Source: Cellvibrio sp. UBA7661
GTDB lineage: Bacteria > Pseudomonadota > Gammaproteobacteria > Pseudomonadales > Cellvibrionaceae
Direction: 5' to 3'
Length of the DNA: 64,000 nt
NCBI GenBank assembly: GCA_002483365.1
Contig: DLHT01000009.1
Location: forward strand, 140,844 to 204,843
Positions 8,493 to 17,682 of this stretch are shown here, in pieces (positions within the stretch are counted from its first letter, which is position 1; each line of letters opens with the position of its first letter). The position numbers and the translations under genes were made by a program. The notes under the pieces were generated by a model that worked only from the letters and a program-made list of their open reading frames with translations, had not been told where the DNA came from and did no database searches.

Positions 8493-9581
8493 TTATAAAC
8501 TGATAATGATATTGCGTTTATGCAGCACCCAAGCCACAAACCACAAAATAGCCACTTGTAAAAGCGCAAAAATAAATGAGGCAAAATAAGGGTCGCTTAC
8601 ACTTCGGAATGCCCCATAAAGAGCGGTGTACAGTGACTCATTGCCAACCGGAATCAAATACATGGTTGTGGCCAACAAGCCCGACAATACATAAATAAAC
8701 AGCGGGTTTTTACCAATAATCTCAAAGCAGTGATACACAGGTTTGATCGCATTTGCTAACGGGGATCGCTCCAGCTTGACCAGCAAAATCAACATCAAAA
8801 TAGCAACACCACAGGTCAACACAACGAACGGACTGGTCCACAAGGATTTGTTGATAGGAAATACGGTATTCCACAACAACGCCAAACCAATCAACGCTAA
8901 TGCAGACACAAATAATTTGCTCAATGCTTTTTCTTTGTCTTCGCTCGCCAACAAAACACGCGTCGCTTCAAAACCGATGATTACATTTACAATCGATGGA
9001 AATGTGCTGAGGATACCTTCCGGATCAAACGGCATACCTTTACCCTGCCACAAATGACTGGCACCCAGCACACTCAGATCAAACTGACGCACAACATTGT
9101 GCTCAAGACTGTAGGGATCAGATGAAATATTCAACAGCGCCCAATAGCCCACCAACAAGATGGTGCTAATAACAACACGCCCTGAAAATCCAAAATACAA
9201 AATAATAAATGCCGCAAAACCATATGCGAGTGCGATACGTTGCAACACTCCCATAACGCGCCACTCACTCACACTCTCGGTAAATGGATACGCAGATAAC
9301 AAGACACCGATCAAAAACAGCAAGGCCACGCGGCGCAGGATTTTTTTGGATTGTTGTGCAAACGAAAGCTGGGACAAACCACGCACAGAAAAGTACATGG
9401 CCGAGCCAACAATAAACATAAAGAAAGGGAATACAAAATCGGTAGGCGTTGCTCCATGCCAATCAGCATGGAGCAGTGGAGCGTACACAAACTCCCAGGA
9501 CCCTGGAGTATTTACCAGAATCATCAACGCGAGGGTCAAACCACGCATTACATCCAAAGCCAAGAAACGTTGTTTAACCAT
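8493..9581 (-). CDS. nagX: NagX, multi-pass membrane protein of the GlcNAc operon (DUF5009 type)
   Basis: A 362-residue protein with about ten hydrophobic segments. It opens with RFLALDVMRGLTLALMILVN and contains HGATPTDFVFPFFMFIVG, typical of the bacterial relatives of heparan-alpha-glucosaminide N-acetyltransferase. In many Alteromonadales-like bacteria this family sits in nag operons. Its exact role is not settled; proposals include transport or acyl transfer on amino sugars. The start has a good GAGG site. It is embedded between nagP and nagA. Confidence 0.88.
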   Translation of the reverse strand: MVKQRFLALDVMRGLTLALMILVNTPGSWEFVYAPLLHADWHGATPTDFVFPFFMFIVGSAMYFSVRGLSQLSFAQQSKKILRRVALLFLIGVLLSAYPFTESVSEWRVMGVLQRIALAYGFAAFIILYFGFSGRVVISTILLVGYWALLNISSDPYSLEHNVVRQFDLSVLGASHLWQGKGMPFDPEGILSTFPSIVNVIIGFEATRVLLASEDKEKALSKLFVSALALIGLALLWNTVFPINKSLWTSPFVVLTCGVAILMLILLVKLERSPLANAIKPVYHCFEIIGKNPLFIYVLSGLLATTMYLIPVGNESLYTALYGAFRSVSDPYFASFIFALLQVAILWFVAWVLHKRNIIISL

Positions 9582-9626
9582 CGGATACCTCGCAGACGAT
9601 GTAGCGGTAAAACGTATAAGGAAAAA

Positions 9627-10931
9627 TTATTTCCAGCTGCGCAGTTTGTATCCTTTGACTGCATAGAAAAGAATAAATAAGTAACAGGGAGTCATCACTA
9701 TGTAAGCTGTTTGACGATCAACAATCGTTGATAATGCACCCATAATGACAGGCACTACCGCACCACCGGCAATCGCCATAATTAACAATGCAGCACCTGT
9801 GCTGGTGTATTTACCCAAACCACTCAATGCCAGAGGCCACACTGCCGGCCATACAATCGCATTTGCCAAGCCCAAAAGCGCAATACACAAGATGGTATCT
9901 GGAATGGCAGGTGCACCAAGGAAAGCAAACATTGAACTGATAACAGTGGATTCATTGCTACCAAATACCACTGACAAACTCAGGAACACGCCCAATACAG
10001 CAGAAACCGACAACATTTTTTGTTGGGAAATAACACGAGGAATTAACAATATTCCCAGAATGTAACCTATCACCATACAAGTCATGGTAATTGAGGTCAG
10101 GATAGAGAAATTGGTGAAGCCTATGCTGCGCCCGTAAGCACCGATGGTATCACCTGCAATCACTTCGACACCGACATACAAAAATAGCGCTACAACACCC
10201 AACACCAAACTGGGGAACTGGAGCACTTCACGCAATGGCAGATGGTTATTATTTTCTTCATCCAAATTTAATTCGGGCAAAGATGATACTTTTACCAAAA
10301 GTGCCACAGCACCTATTACCAATGCCATGTAAATATAAGGCAATACCAAATTACTCGCCATTTGCTCGATTTCTTCGGCAGATGGTGCTGTTGTTGGATG
10401 GCCGCTCATTCCGCCCAAAATCAATGCAGTAAACACCAAAGGCGCAACAATACCCGCTGACTTATTGAGAATACCCATCAAACTAATACGACGTGCCGCA
10501 GATTCTTCTGGCCCCATTTTTACAACATAGGGGTTCACCGCTGTTTGCACTAATGTCTGCCCTGCACCCATCATAAATTGCGCAACCAAAAATAACGCAA
10601 ACCAATGGGTTTTTGCTGCAGGAATATAAAGTAACGCGGCCAAGGCCATAACGCCCAAACCGATCGCCATTCCATTTTTGTATCCTACTTTGCGGATAAC
10701 CCAGGAAGAAGGCAGTGAGAAAACGGTAACGGCGATATAAAAAGAAAACAAAATAAAAGAAGCTTGAAATGGTGTCAGGTTCAACACAACTTCCAAATAA
10801 GGCATTAACGAGCCATTAAGCCAAGTGACAAACCCGAAAATAAAAAATAGTCCGGCAATCATCGCCAATGGCAACAATATGCTTTTTGAATTTCCAGGAG
10901 GGGAATGCACAGCAACAGCTTCGTTATTCAT
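9627..10931 (-). CDS. nagP: N-acetylglucosamine MFS permease
   Basis: A 434-residue, twelve-segment transporter of the glucose/galactose (FucP/GluP) branch of the major facilitator family. Recognisable parts are GFVTWLNGSLMPYL in the first helix, MGAGQTLVQTAVNPYV, and the late AIVWPAVWPLAL segment. In this operon context it is NagP, which brings free GlcNAc into the cytoplasm by ion symport, replacing a PTS system; phosphorylation is then done by NagK. The gap to nagK is only 16 bp, so expression is coupled. Confidence 0.92.
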   Translation of the reverse strand: MNNEAVAVHSPPGNSKSILLPLAMIAGLFFIFGFVTWLNGSLMPYLEVVLNLTPFQASFILFSFYIAVTVFSLPSSWVIRKVGYKNGMAIGLGVMALAALLYIPAAKTHWFALFLVAQFMMGAGQTLVQTAVNPYVVKMGPEESAARRISLMGILNKSAGIVAPLVFTALILGGMSGHPTTAPSAEEIEQMASNLVLPYIYMALVIGAVALLVKVSSLPELNLDEENNNHLPLREVLQFPSLVLGVVALFLYVGVEVIAGDTIGAYGRSIGFTNFSILTSITMTCMVIGYILGILLIPRVISQQKMLSVSAVLGVFLSLSVVFGSNESTVISSMFAFLGAPAIPDTILCIALLGLANAIVWPAVWPLALSGLGKYTSTGAALLIMAIAGGAVVPVIMGALSTIVDRQTAYIVMTPCYLFILFYAVKGYKLRSWK

Positions 10932-10947
10932 TTGTATGGTTCTCGCG

Positions 10948-11874
10948 TTAGTTAGCAGTGGTTAAAACACTCTGATTATTATTAATATATTTAAAACGCT
11001 GTTTGGCGAAATACACGGCACCAAATTCCGGTTGATATAGCGCAGGAGAGAGTTTCTCTGCCATCTCCTTATCCATCCAAGGAATCAGGCGTGGAGCAAG
11101 GCCACCGATAATTGACATGCGCCCAGGGTTGGTTGCCCAAAGCTTACGCGCAATGCCACTCATATAAGCAGCACCCTCTTTGGCAATTCCAATTGCAACC
11201 GCATCACCGGCATCCGCCGCATCGACCACAAAAATAGCGAACTTGGCATAATCGCCCTGTTTGGCTCCAAACATGCGATCAACAATCATAACGCCCGATG
11301 CTTGCAGGAACTCACCGATAGATTCACTCAGACTGGTTTGCGGCCCCAAATCATCATAAGCCAGCAGGATCGCCTGGATTGCCTCAAGCCCCATCCAGGC
11401 ACCACTACCTTTATCACCAATGGGAAAACCATGCCCGCCGATAAACAGCGATTCATTATTTACAAAAGAGTAACCGCACGAACCAGTACCACAGATCATA
11501 ACCGCCCCTTCATCCCGGTTATGGGCACCAAGGCAGGCGATGTGAAGGTCGGTAGTAAGATGCATTTCTTTGAAAGGATGTTCCCACGCCGACATAACAT
11601 CATAAAGGCTTGGAACATTTACACCGGCAAGACCAGCACCGGCAATTAATTCACTCATCACGGAAGGGGGTAAACCTGCATCAATCAACGCAAGTTCAGC
11701 AGCAGTGCGGATAGAATCTTTGGCTTGTTGAACACCTTGGAAAGGGTTGGCAGGACCACCAACTCCTGTACCTAATACTTGCAAGTCAGCAGTCATGATA
11801 CTGGCACGACACTTGGTACCTCCGCCATCAATACCGATAAACAAGGGTTGTTCGCCAAGTGGCATCTTTGCCAT
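10948..11874 (-). CDS. nagK: N-acetylglucosamine kinase (BadF/BadG/BcrA ATPase family)
   Basis: A 308-residue ATP-dependent sugar kinase. The first phosphate-binding loop is FIGIDGGGTKCRA, the second MICGTGSCGY, and IGDKGSGAWMG lies in the middle. It phosphorylates cytoplasmic GlcNAc to GlcNAc-6-phosphate, the NagA substrate. It is the first gene of nagKPXAB, with a strong GAGG ribosome site and a promoter/operator about 260 bp upstream, leaving a long 5' leader. Confidence 0.93.
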   Translation of the reverse strand: MAKMPLGEQPLFIGIDGGGTKCRASIMTADLQVLGTGVGGPANPFQGVQQAKDSIRTAAELALIDAGLPPSVMSELIAGAGLAGVNVPSLYDVMSAWEHPFKEMHLTTDLHIACLGAHNRDEGAVMICGTGSCGYSFVNNESLFIGGHGFPIGDKGSGAWMGLEAIQAILLAYDDLGPQTSLSESIGEFLQASGVMIVDRMFGAKQGDYAKFAIFVVDAADAGDAVAIGIAKEGAAYMSGIARKLWATNPGRMSIIGGLAPRLIPWMDKEMAEKLSPALYQPEFGAVYFAKQRFKYINNNQSVLTTAN

Positions 11875-12344
11875 GATCTACCTCATTATTTTTTAGAGCA
11901 AATACCCGGCGCAATTCATCGGCTGCCAGATACTCAAAAAACTTGACTTTCTTGTACACGGGCCACACCCCTGCACCAAGCCGTCATCATAACAGACAGT
12001 TAAAAAAGGTTAGTGCCCCGCAGGACACTAACCACAAGACCACTACTACAGCTCTAGAGAACTCATGCCCCATGATACTGACCCTGATAAGGAGAGATAT
12101 CAGACCCAGAAGTCATCATCGGACAGGATTAGATTACGCCTACAGGACAACGTTGTCAAAAGGAATTTGATCTTTTTTTAACTTTCTCGAAAAAAACTCC
12201 TCACGGCGACAATACAGATAAAAATCACAAAAAACACCCGCAAAAAGCGTGATCACTGCACCTCATTTGCCCAGAAAAAAAACGATCTATGAGTAAATGT
12301 TATGCCCGTATATATTCAAAAAATACTCTTTGAATTTCTAGTAA
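11875..12344 (-). other. nagK 5' leader and promoter region
   Basis: This 470-bp gap holds the nagK promoter and operator (12131-12159) and about 255 bp of transcribed leader before nagK. I see no convincing gene in it. The leader is unusually long and has a direct partial repeat ('gtgccccgcaggacacta' has a short GTGCCCCGCAGGACAC dyad near 12012-12028). The DUF6445 gene ends at its right edge without a clear T-run terminator. Confidence 0.6.
12131..12159 (-). promoter_or_regulatory. nag operon promoter with overlapping GACAACGTTGTC operator
   Basis: On the minus strand a -35 box TTGACA (12154-12159) is followed after exactly 17 bp by TAATCT (12131-12136). The perfect 12-bp palindrome GACAACGTTGTC (12146-12157) covers most of the -35 box, the arrangement expected for repression. 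The central CG dyad is typical of LacI-family operators. The same arrangement stands upstream of the TonB receptor, which points to a shared GlcNAc-responsive repressor (NagR-like), not encoded in this window. Confidence 0.78.
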
Positions 12345-13046
12345 CTACTCATAACTAAAGAATATATTGGCAGTTAAACGCCCCACCTCTGGATCGGAGT
12401 TGAGGCTAAGATCTGAAAATATATTTGCGGAGTGAAGAATATTGCCTCGATAAACCAGCAAACGATTAAAAGCAGCTGGTACAAAACCAATTTTGGTAAA
12501 AAACTCATTGGATTCAGAAAAGTAACGTCGCTCTGAACGCTTGCTATTTAGTTCATCGCAAGAAACATCAAGAAAATCTTCTACTCGCTCAGGGGTAATA
12601 GCCTCATAGCCCGTTGCATTGTGGCGATAGAACCCCGTTCCTCCATGCTGTTCACCACACAAGAATAACAGTGTCGCAAAAAAATAAGGGCTACTAGCAT
12701 CAAAATGAGGGATGCGCTGCAAAGGGCCCAACTCTACTTCAGGTACTGTCATCATACATAGAGCATCTTGGAGGGGTTTTATCTGGGAAGCATTAGGAAT
12801 TTCGTATTCATTTTTTACAATAGTAGTAATCTTTCTTCTAAGCGCAGCCCCCAATTCGGCTGGAGCCGCTGTGCGAATCCCGGGATAACCTTTTCTCTGT
12901 GCAGCTGCCGCATAGGGAGTAAAAGTTGATGCCTTGGCGAAATTTACTAACTGCAATGGATCAGAAAGAAAGTTATCAATACAAATTACTTTATTTTTTT
13001 CTTCGCCCATGTGCAGGATTTTCACGTCCAAAAAATCATTCACCAT
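12345..13046 (-). CDS. DUF6445 family protein
   Basis: This 233-residue protein belongs to a family regularly found beside tryptophan-halogenase-like genes. It begins around MVNDFLDVKIL and contains IDNFLSDPLQLVNFA, a TPYAAAAQRKGYPGIRT stretch, RIPHFDASSPYFFATLLF and GGTGFYRH, which recall the double-stranded beta-helix fold of 2-oxoglutarate/Fe oxygenases (H and D in IPHFD, a late RLLVYRGNILHSA). The ATG at 13046 has AGAGG six bases upstream and is preferred to a GTG at 13100 that directly abuts the halogenase stop. Biochemical role unknown. It is last in the TonB receptor operon. Confidence 0.75.
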   Translation of the reverse strand: MVNDFLDVKILHMGEEKNKVICIDNFLSDPLQLVNFAKASTFTPYAAAAQRKGYPGIRTAAPAELGAALRRKITTIVKNEYEIPNASQIKPLQDALCMMTVPEVELGPLQRIPHFDASSPYFFATLLFLCGEQHGGTGFYRHNATGYEAITPERVEDFLDVSCDELNSKRSERRYFSESNEFFTKIGFVPAAFNRLLVYRGNILHSANIFSDLSLNSDPEVGRLTANIFFSYE

Positions 13047-13100
13047 ATGCGCCTCTATAATACATCCCAATTTACTAAAACTATTGCGTAATGAGACCAC

Positions 13101-14624
13101 TCAACGAACCGCCAGTGCTCGCTGCAATTCTGTAAGCCAAAGACGATGCGACAGAAGATTGCCAGCCATTTGTGCTGACTTTTCCTGCTGCTTAATAATT
13201 AGCTGCTCAGATCGAGCAGCCTCTTTGACTCCCATTACCGGCGAACGGGTTGGAAAAAACATGCCGTATAGCACAAATAAATAGTTCTCTACACCAAACA
13301 TATCAAAAGCACTAAAAAAGTCCGACTTTTTCGGGGCGATAATTTTCCACATTTCCAAACGCTCGCGTAACACATCGGAAATATGCATGTTTTCCGTGGA
13401 ATCCTGCCAAAAAGCAGAGTCGCGTCGATCGGAAATAAAATAATGAAGTTGCACAAAATCAATCACTCGTTCCCAAGTGAATGCAACCGATTTGTTGCAA
13501 TAACTAGCAACCACAGCAATATCTTCTTTTATCTTCGGAAAGTTTCTCGCCAATAACTGAGCCGAAAAATCAGTTACCAGAATAGAAGTAGCCTCTAATG
13601 GTTCAACAAACCCATTAGCCAAACCAAGCGCAACACAATTTTTATCCCAAAATAACTTTCGATAACCAATTTTCATTGGCACTTTACGCAGATTTGCATT
13701 TTGCAAATCACGCCCGACATATTTTGAAAAAGTTTGCATTGCGTCATTATCATCCATGTACTTTGAAGCGTATACAAAACCAATTCCGCGACGATTAGTT
13801 AGCGGAATATCCCAAATCCATCCAGCTTTGTGTGCAGTTGCCAAGGTATAGGGAGCTATCTCATCTGTTTCAACGGTTGGCTCCTGCAAGGCCAATGCGG
13901 TATCAGACAATATGCAATCAGACTTATCCAAAAAGGTGACACCTAAGGTTTTGCCTATCAACAATGAAGCAAAACCCGTGCAATCAATATAAAAATCAAA
14001 CTCTTCGCGGCCGCCTGACTTATAAACCAACTCTTTAATACTGCCATCCTCATGACACATAACCTGCTCAATGGTTTCAAAGCGATGTCTTATTGAAAAT
14101 TTTTCAAGCGCATTTCGAGCCAATAGCTCTGAAAATTTTGCAGCATTGAAATGATAGGCATAATCCACCGCTCCCACAAAAGGAGCTGAAGATACTTGTT
14201 TGGGGGAGCGATTTAACTCTGCAACTGAATAGAGTTCAGACAAACGGGAAAAAGGAAGGGATTCGCGATGATTTAACCAGTAATTAGTTACATCAAATCC
14301 CGACGGATAAGGTGAGCTAAATGGATGATAGTAAAAATGATCAGAACCATACTTTTCTGCATTCATCCAATTAGCAAACTTTATTCCCTGCTTGAAAGTT
14401 GCATCACAGGTTGACAACAAATCAACCTCACTGATGCCAAATTTTTGCAACGTTTCTTTTATTCTAGGTACAGTGCCCTCACCAACACCGATGACAGGAA
14501 TATCTTTGGATTCTATTAATGTGATTTCAATATCAGGATCGCGACCAAGCTCTACCCCAAGATGATTTGCAGCCAACCAACCTGCAGTGCCGCCACCTAC
14601 AATTGCCACACGATTTATTTTCAT
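13101..14624 (-). CDS. tryptophan-halogenase-family flavoprotein
   Basis: A 507-residue FAD-dependent halogenase homologue. The dinucleotide-binding GGGTAGW is at 10-16, the halogenase-specific Lys aligns at K78 (ATFKQGIKF), the family signature WxWxIP is intact at 269-274 (WIWDIP), and the FVEPLEATSI region (about 339-348) supplies the conserved Glu. All residues expected for HOCl generation are therefore present. In chitin- and polysaccharide-using bacteria such genes accompany TonB receptors; their substrate is unknown and need not be free tryptophan. It lies 74 bp after the receptor, behind a terminator, and has no obvious promoter of its own, so it probably depends on read-through. Confidence 0.88.
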   Translation of the reverse strand: MKINRVAIVGGGTAGWLAANHLGVELGRDPDIEITLIESKDIPVIGVGEGTVPRIKETLQKFGISEVDLLSTCDATFKQGIKFANWMNAEKYGSDHFYYHPFSSPYPSGFDVTNYWLNHRESLPFSRLSELYSVAELNRSPKQVSSAPFVGAVDYAYHFNAAKFSELLARNALEKFSIRHRFETIEQVMCHEDGSIKELVYKSGGREEFDFYIDCTGFASLLIGKTLGVTFLDKSDCILSDTALALQEPTVETDEIAPYTLATAHKAGWIWDIPLTNRRGIGFVYASKYMDDNDAMQTFSKYVGRDLQNANLRKVPMKIGYRKLFWDKNCVALGLANGFVEPLEATSILVTDFSAQLLARNFPKIKEDIAVVASYCNKSVAFTWERVIDFVQLHYFISDRRDSAFWQDSTENMHISDVLRERLEMWKIIAPKKSDFFSAFDMFGVENYLFVLYGMFFPTRSPVMGVKEAARSEQLIIKQQEKSAQMAGNLLSHRLWLTELQRALAVR

Positions 14625-14656
14625 CGACTTACACCATTACCCGATTATTACAAACA

Positions 14657-14684
14657 AAAAAGCCCAGCATAAGCTGGGCTTTTT
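14657..14684 (-). terminator. terminator between TonB receptor and halogenase
   Basis: Stem AGCCCAGC (14661-14668) with GCTGGGCT (14673-14680), extended by A/T pairs, loop ATAA. On the minus strand it ends in a T-run. It lies 14 bp after the receptor stop and about 32 bp before the halogenase start, so it likely reduces expression of the two downstream genes relative to the receptor. Confidence 0.85.
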
Positions 14685-14698
14685 CTGTCACTCAGCGA

Positions 14699-17389
14699 TT
14701 AGAACTTATAGTTTAAACCTAACATATAAGTCGCTTCACCTTGAGATGACCATGCAGGGAAGCCCTCTAACAGCGGTAACTTCACACCATTTGAAGCGGT
14801 TGATACATCAGCTGCACCGTACTGAACATCATCCTCTTCAAGAATGTTGATTGCCTCAAAGGTCAGATTGAGACTGTCGGTAAAGTTCCAACCAAAGCTC
14901 AGATCCAGTGTACCAAAGTCATCATGCATACGGTTACCGTAGTAGTATGAACCTTCACGGATCATGTACTCTGAACGCCAGTTATAAGCCGCACGAGCGG
15001 AGAAAACATCATTTTCCCAGTAACCAACAAGGTTGGCACTCTTATCAGATGACTCAGTGAACACGCCAATTTCATCACTATACGTATTTAAAGGAACATC
15101 GGTATCAACGAAAGTGACGTTGGCAGCAATACCAAAGCCGTTATCAAACGCATGGTTAATTTGCAATTCGATACCATCAATTTGCGCAGAACCTGAATCA
15201 GTCAGAGTTTCGATAGTCCAAGAGTTGTTGCCTGCTTTTGGATCGAAAATCAATGGCTGGTTAGATTCAAAAGTAGAGGTCATAGTGTTGGACAGAGTCT
15301 TCACAAAGTAAGTGGCAGAAATCATGTTGCCATCACCGTAGTAGTACTCAACACCCACATCAGCTTGAGATGATTTAACCGGCTTCATACCCACATTGCC
15401 TATACGACGAACTTGGTTATTACCTCTATCATCAGCGAAACCGCTGGTGATATTAATCATATCGTCATAGCTTGGGCGGTTGATAGCCTGACTAGCACTA
15501 ACTCTCAAAACCACATCTTCAGCCACATCAAATGCAAAGTTCGCGCTTGGCAATACGTCATGGTAGTTAGCAGATCTTGCAGTCAATGATTTGCTGAAAC
15601 CTTCATTCAAACCACCGTTTGCCGCATCAACAGTACCATCCAACTCGTATTGGTTAGAAGTAATGTCACTGCTGATATAACGAAGACCAAAATTACCTCT
15701 CACCCCATCAGCTTCAAGGGTGAACATACCGTAAATGGCATCGTTCTGCTCGTTTAGATCTACGTAACCTGAACGCACTTCATTCCAACCAGCAATGTGC
15801 TTCTTGGTTTCTGCAATCATTGCAGACAGATTTGGCTCAGGTGCAGTAAAACCATTCTCACCCACTTCGTAAGTACCGCTATAAACGGAGGAAGTTGCCA
15901 CAGGATCTATGCCAGTTTTTAAGGTTGGCTTGAAAGATTGTCTATTAACATCGTGATCAGTAGTACGCACACCGGTCTTAAATGCAGTCAGAGGGCCAGC
16001 ATCCAGCTCAAACTCTATGTCAAATTGCGCATACACTTCTTCATCAGAGTTAGGGCCACGGCCAATTGACCAACCTTCTGGTGAAACCGTCGCTCTATAG
16101 TCAGACAAAGTAACACTTGGATCTACAGATGCATCAATTTTGATTTTCTTGCCAGTTGCGTCAATTGACCCACCCCAAACTGACATATTGTCGCCAAGAC
16201 TTGGGAAATGCTGGAAGTTGGTGGTCAAATCAGTACCGCCGTCCGCTTTGGTTTGACCAACGCGACCAGTCAGGGTGAAACCATCACCAGTGTATTCACC
16301 ATCCAAATCAATGGTTTCAGACTTCATGCTAGCCACACGGCCCCATGTCTGAGTAAAGGTTTCAGTTCCCAAAGTGCCCGATGCCCACCCCACTCCCAAA
16401 TCACCATCTTTTGGCTGGGTAGTGCTTTTAATACAAGCACCTGCCGCATTAGTTTCTTGACAAGCATAAGTATTCGGGAAGCCTGAAGCGGCACTGTTAA
16501 ACAGATACATACTGGTGTTGGTGTTATCGCCTTTCAAATCTAGAGAAAGCGCATGCACACCAAAGCTTAAATTTTCAGTTGGTTTGAATTGAGCAGTTAC
16601 ATCAAGTGCAGTACGCTCACGCTCTTGAATGAAAGTAGTTGGAGAAACATCAGACCACCATTGGTAATCAGACTCGGTCCCACGGCGAACGTAGTCACCC
16701 TCTTCGAAGGCACCCGCAACTAAAATACCGAAGGATTCGCTATCGTTTTTCCAGCTATAAAGGCCAGAAACTTCTGGGGTAACATCATCAGCAACAGTGC
16801 CTGTTTTCGCTTTAACGCCGAGATACACAGAGTTTGCATCCATATCCAGCGGCTTACGGGTTTTGATGATAACAGTACCACCAGCACCGCCTTCAGCGAT
16901 ATCTGCTTGCGAAGATTTATAAACTTCCATACCGCCGATTAATTGAGACGGCAACAAAGAATAGTTGAAGCTACGGTCAGTAGATTTTTGATCGTACCAG
17001 CCAGTGGAAGCAACAGTTTGACCATTCAATGTGGTCAAAGTCATTTGTGGTGCAGCACCACGAATAGATACAGATGCGCCCTGACCATTTTCACGACCAA
17101 CAGCTACACCTGGAATACGCCCCAAAGATTGACCAACGTCAGAGTCAGGGAATTTACCAACATCTTCTGCCGATACCGCATCAACTACGGAAGTAGAATT
17201 ACGTTTGATATCTACAGCGTTTTTCAACGCACCACGAATCCCCGTCACGATTACTTCTTCTGGCTCTGCACCTGCGTCTTGAGCGTTGGCAGTTGTTGCA
17301 AAACCCATCATGGCGACAGCTGCTACTGAACCGAGCATCAGCGCGCTCTTATTGGCCAGCTTGATCGCATCACTTAACTTGTTACGCAT
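14699..17389 (-). CDS. TonB-dependent outer-membrane receptor (likely GlcNAc or chitin-oligosaccharide uptake)
   Basis: The 896-residue precursor has a long signal peptide ending near TTANAQDA, then a TonB-box-like EEVIVTGIRGAL, a plug domain (about 40-160, with GQSLGRIPGVAVGRENG and IRGAAPQMTLTTLNG) and a barrel closing with MLGLNYKF. This is the Xanthomonadales-type receptor family that imports sugars. The ATG at 17389 is chosen for its GGGAG site; an in-frame earlier start lacks one. The double GACAACGTTGTC operator shared with nagK is the main evidence for GlcNAc or chitooligosaccharide as cargo; this is inference. It is first in the operon with halogenase and DUF6445. Confidence 0.9.
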   Translation of the reverse strand: MRNKLSDAIKLANKSALMLGSVAAVAMMGFATTANAQDAGAEPEEVIVTGIRGALKNAVDIKRNSTSVVDAVSAEDVGKFPDSDVGQSLGRIPGVAVGRENGQGASVSIRGAAPQMTLTTLNGQTVASTGWYDQKSTDRSFNYSLLPSQLIGGMEVYKSSQADIAEGGAGGTVIIKTRKPLDMDANSVYLGVKAKTGTVADDVTPEVSGLYSWKNDSESFGILVAGAFEEGDYVRRGTESDYQWWSDVSPTTFIQERERTALDVTAQFKPTENLSFGVHALSLDLKGDNTNTSMYLFNSAASGFPNTYACQETNAAGACIKSTTQPKDGDLGVGWASGTLGTETFTQTWGRVASMKSETIDLDGEYTGDGFTLTGRVGQTKADGGTDLTTNFQHFPSLGDNMSVWGGSIDATGKKIKIDASVDPSVTLSDYRATVSPEGWSIGRGPNSDEEVYAQFDIEFELDAGPLTAFKTGVRTTDHDVNRQSFKPTLKTGIDPVATSSVYSGTYEVGENGFTAPEPNLSAMIAETKKHIAGWNEVRSGYVDLNEQNDAIYGMFTLEADGVRGNFGLRYISSDITSNQYELDGTVDAANGGLNEGFSKSLTARSANYHDVLPSANFAFDVAEDVVLRVSASQAINRPSYDDMINITSGFADDRGNNQVRRIGNVGMKPVKSSQADVGVEYYYGDGNMISATYFVKTLSNTMTSTFESNQPLIFDPKAGNNSWTIETLTDSGSAQIDGIELQINHAFDNGFGIAANVTFVDTDVPLNTYSDEIGVFTESSDKSANLVGYWENDVFSARAAYNWRSEYMIREGSYYYGNRMHDDFGTLDLSFGWNFTDSLNLTFEAINILEEDDVQYGAADVSTASNGVKLPLLEGFPAWSSQGEATYMLGLNYKF

Positions 17390-17461
17390 GGTTAATCTCC
17401 CGTGACTTGTCATTTATGTGTATTAATAATGATCTAACTCTTCAACAACGAACCAAATAAA

Positions 17462-17511
17462 GACAACGTTGTCGATCAGCCAACACTATTCCTGCTGGAC
17501 AACGTTGTCAA
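17462..17511 (-). promoter_or_regulatory. TonB receptor promoter with two GACAACGTTGTC operators
   Basis: Perfect copies of GACAACGTTGTC stand at 17462-17473 and 17498-17509, 36 bp apart. On the minus strand TTGACA (17506-17511) and TAGTGT (17483-17488) form a promoter with a 17-bp spacer. One operator overlaps the -35 box, as in nagK, and the other lies just downstream of the start region. Paired sites suggest tighter repression, possibly by a tetramer or two dimers. Confidence 0.8.
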
Positions 17512-17682
17512 CAGTTTTGCAAAGAAATGAAAAGTAACATTTACCGCCTTAACATTAGGGGGAAATCAAGAAAGCAATTTAAAATCAATAAGTTGCAATT
17601 TTGAGCCGCAATTTTGATGTGAAAAAAAATTTTCATGTCGCGCCAAGCAACATTACCAAAATACACACATTGCTTTATCGGA

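Noticed and set aside
9160..9666. 168-codon plus-strand frame across nagX and nagP
   Set aside because: It is antisense to two convincing genes and its composition is that of a reverse frame.
11943..12170. 75-codon plus-strand frame upstream of nagK
   Set aside because: It runs over the operator and promoter on the opposite strand and has no recognisable protein features.
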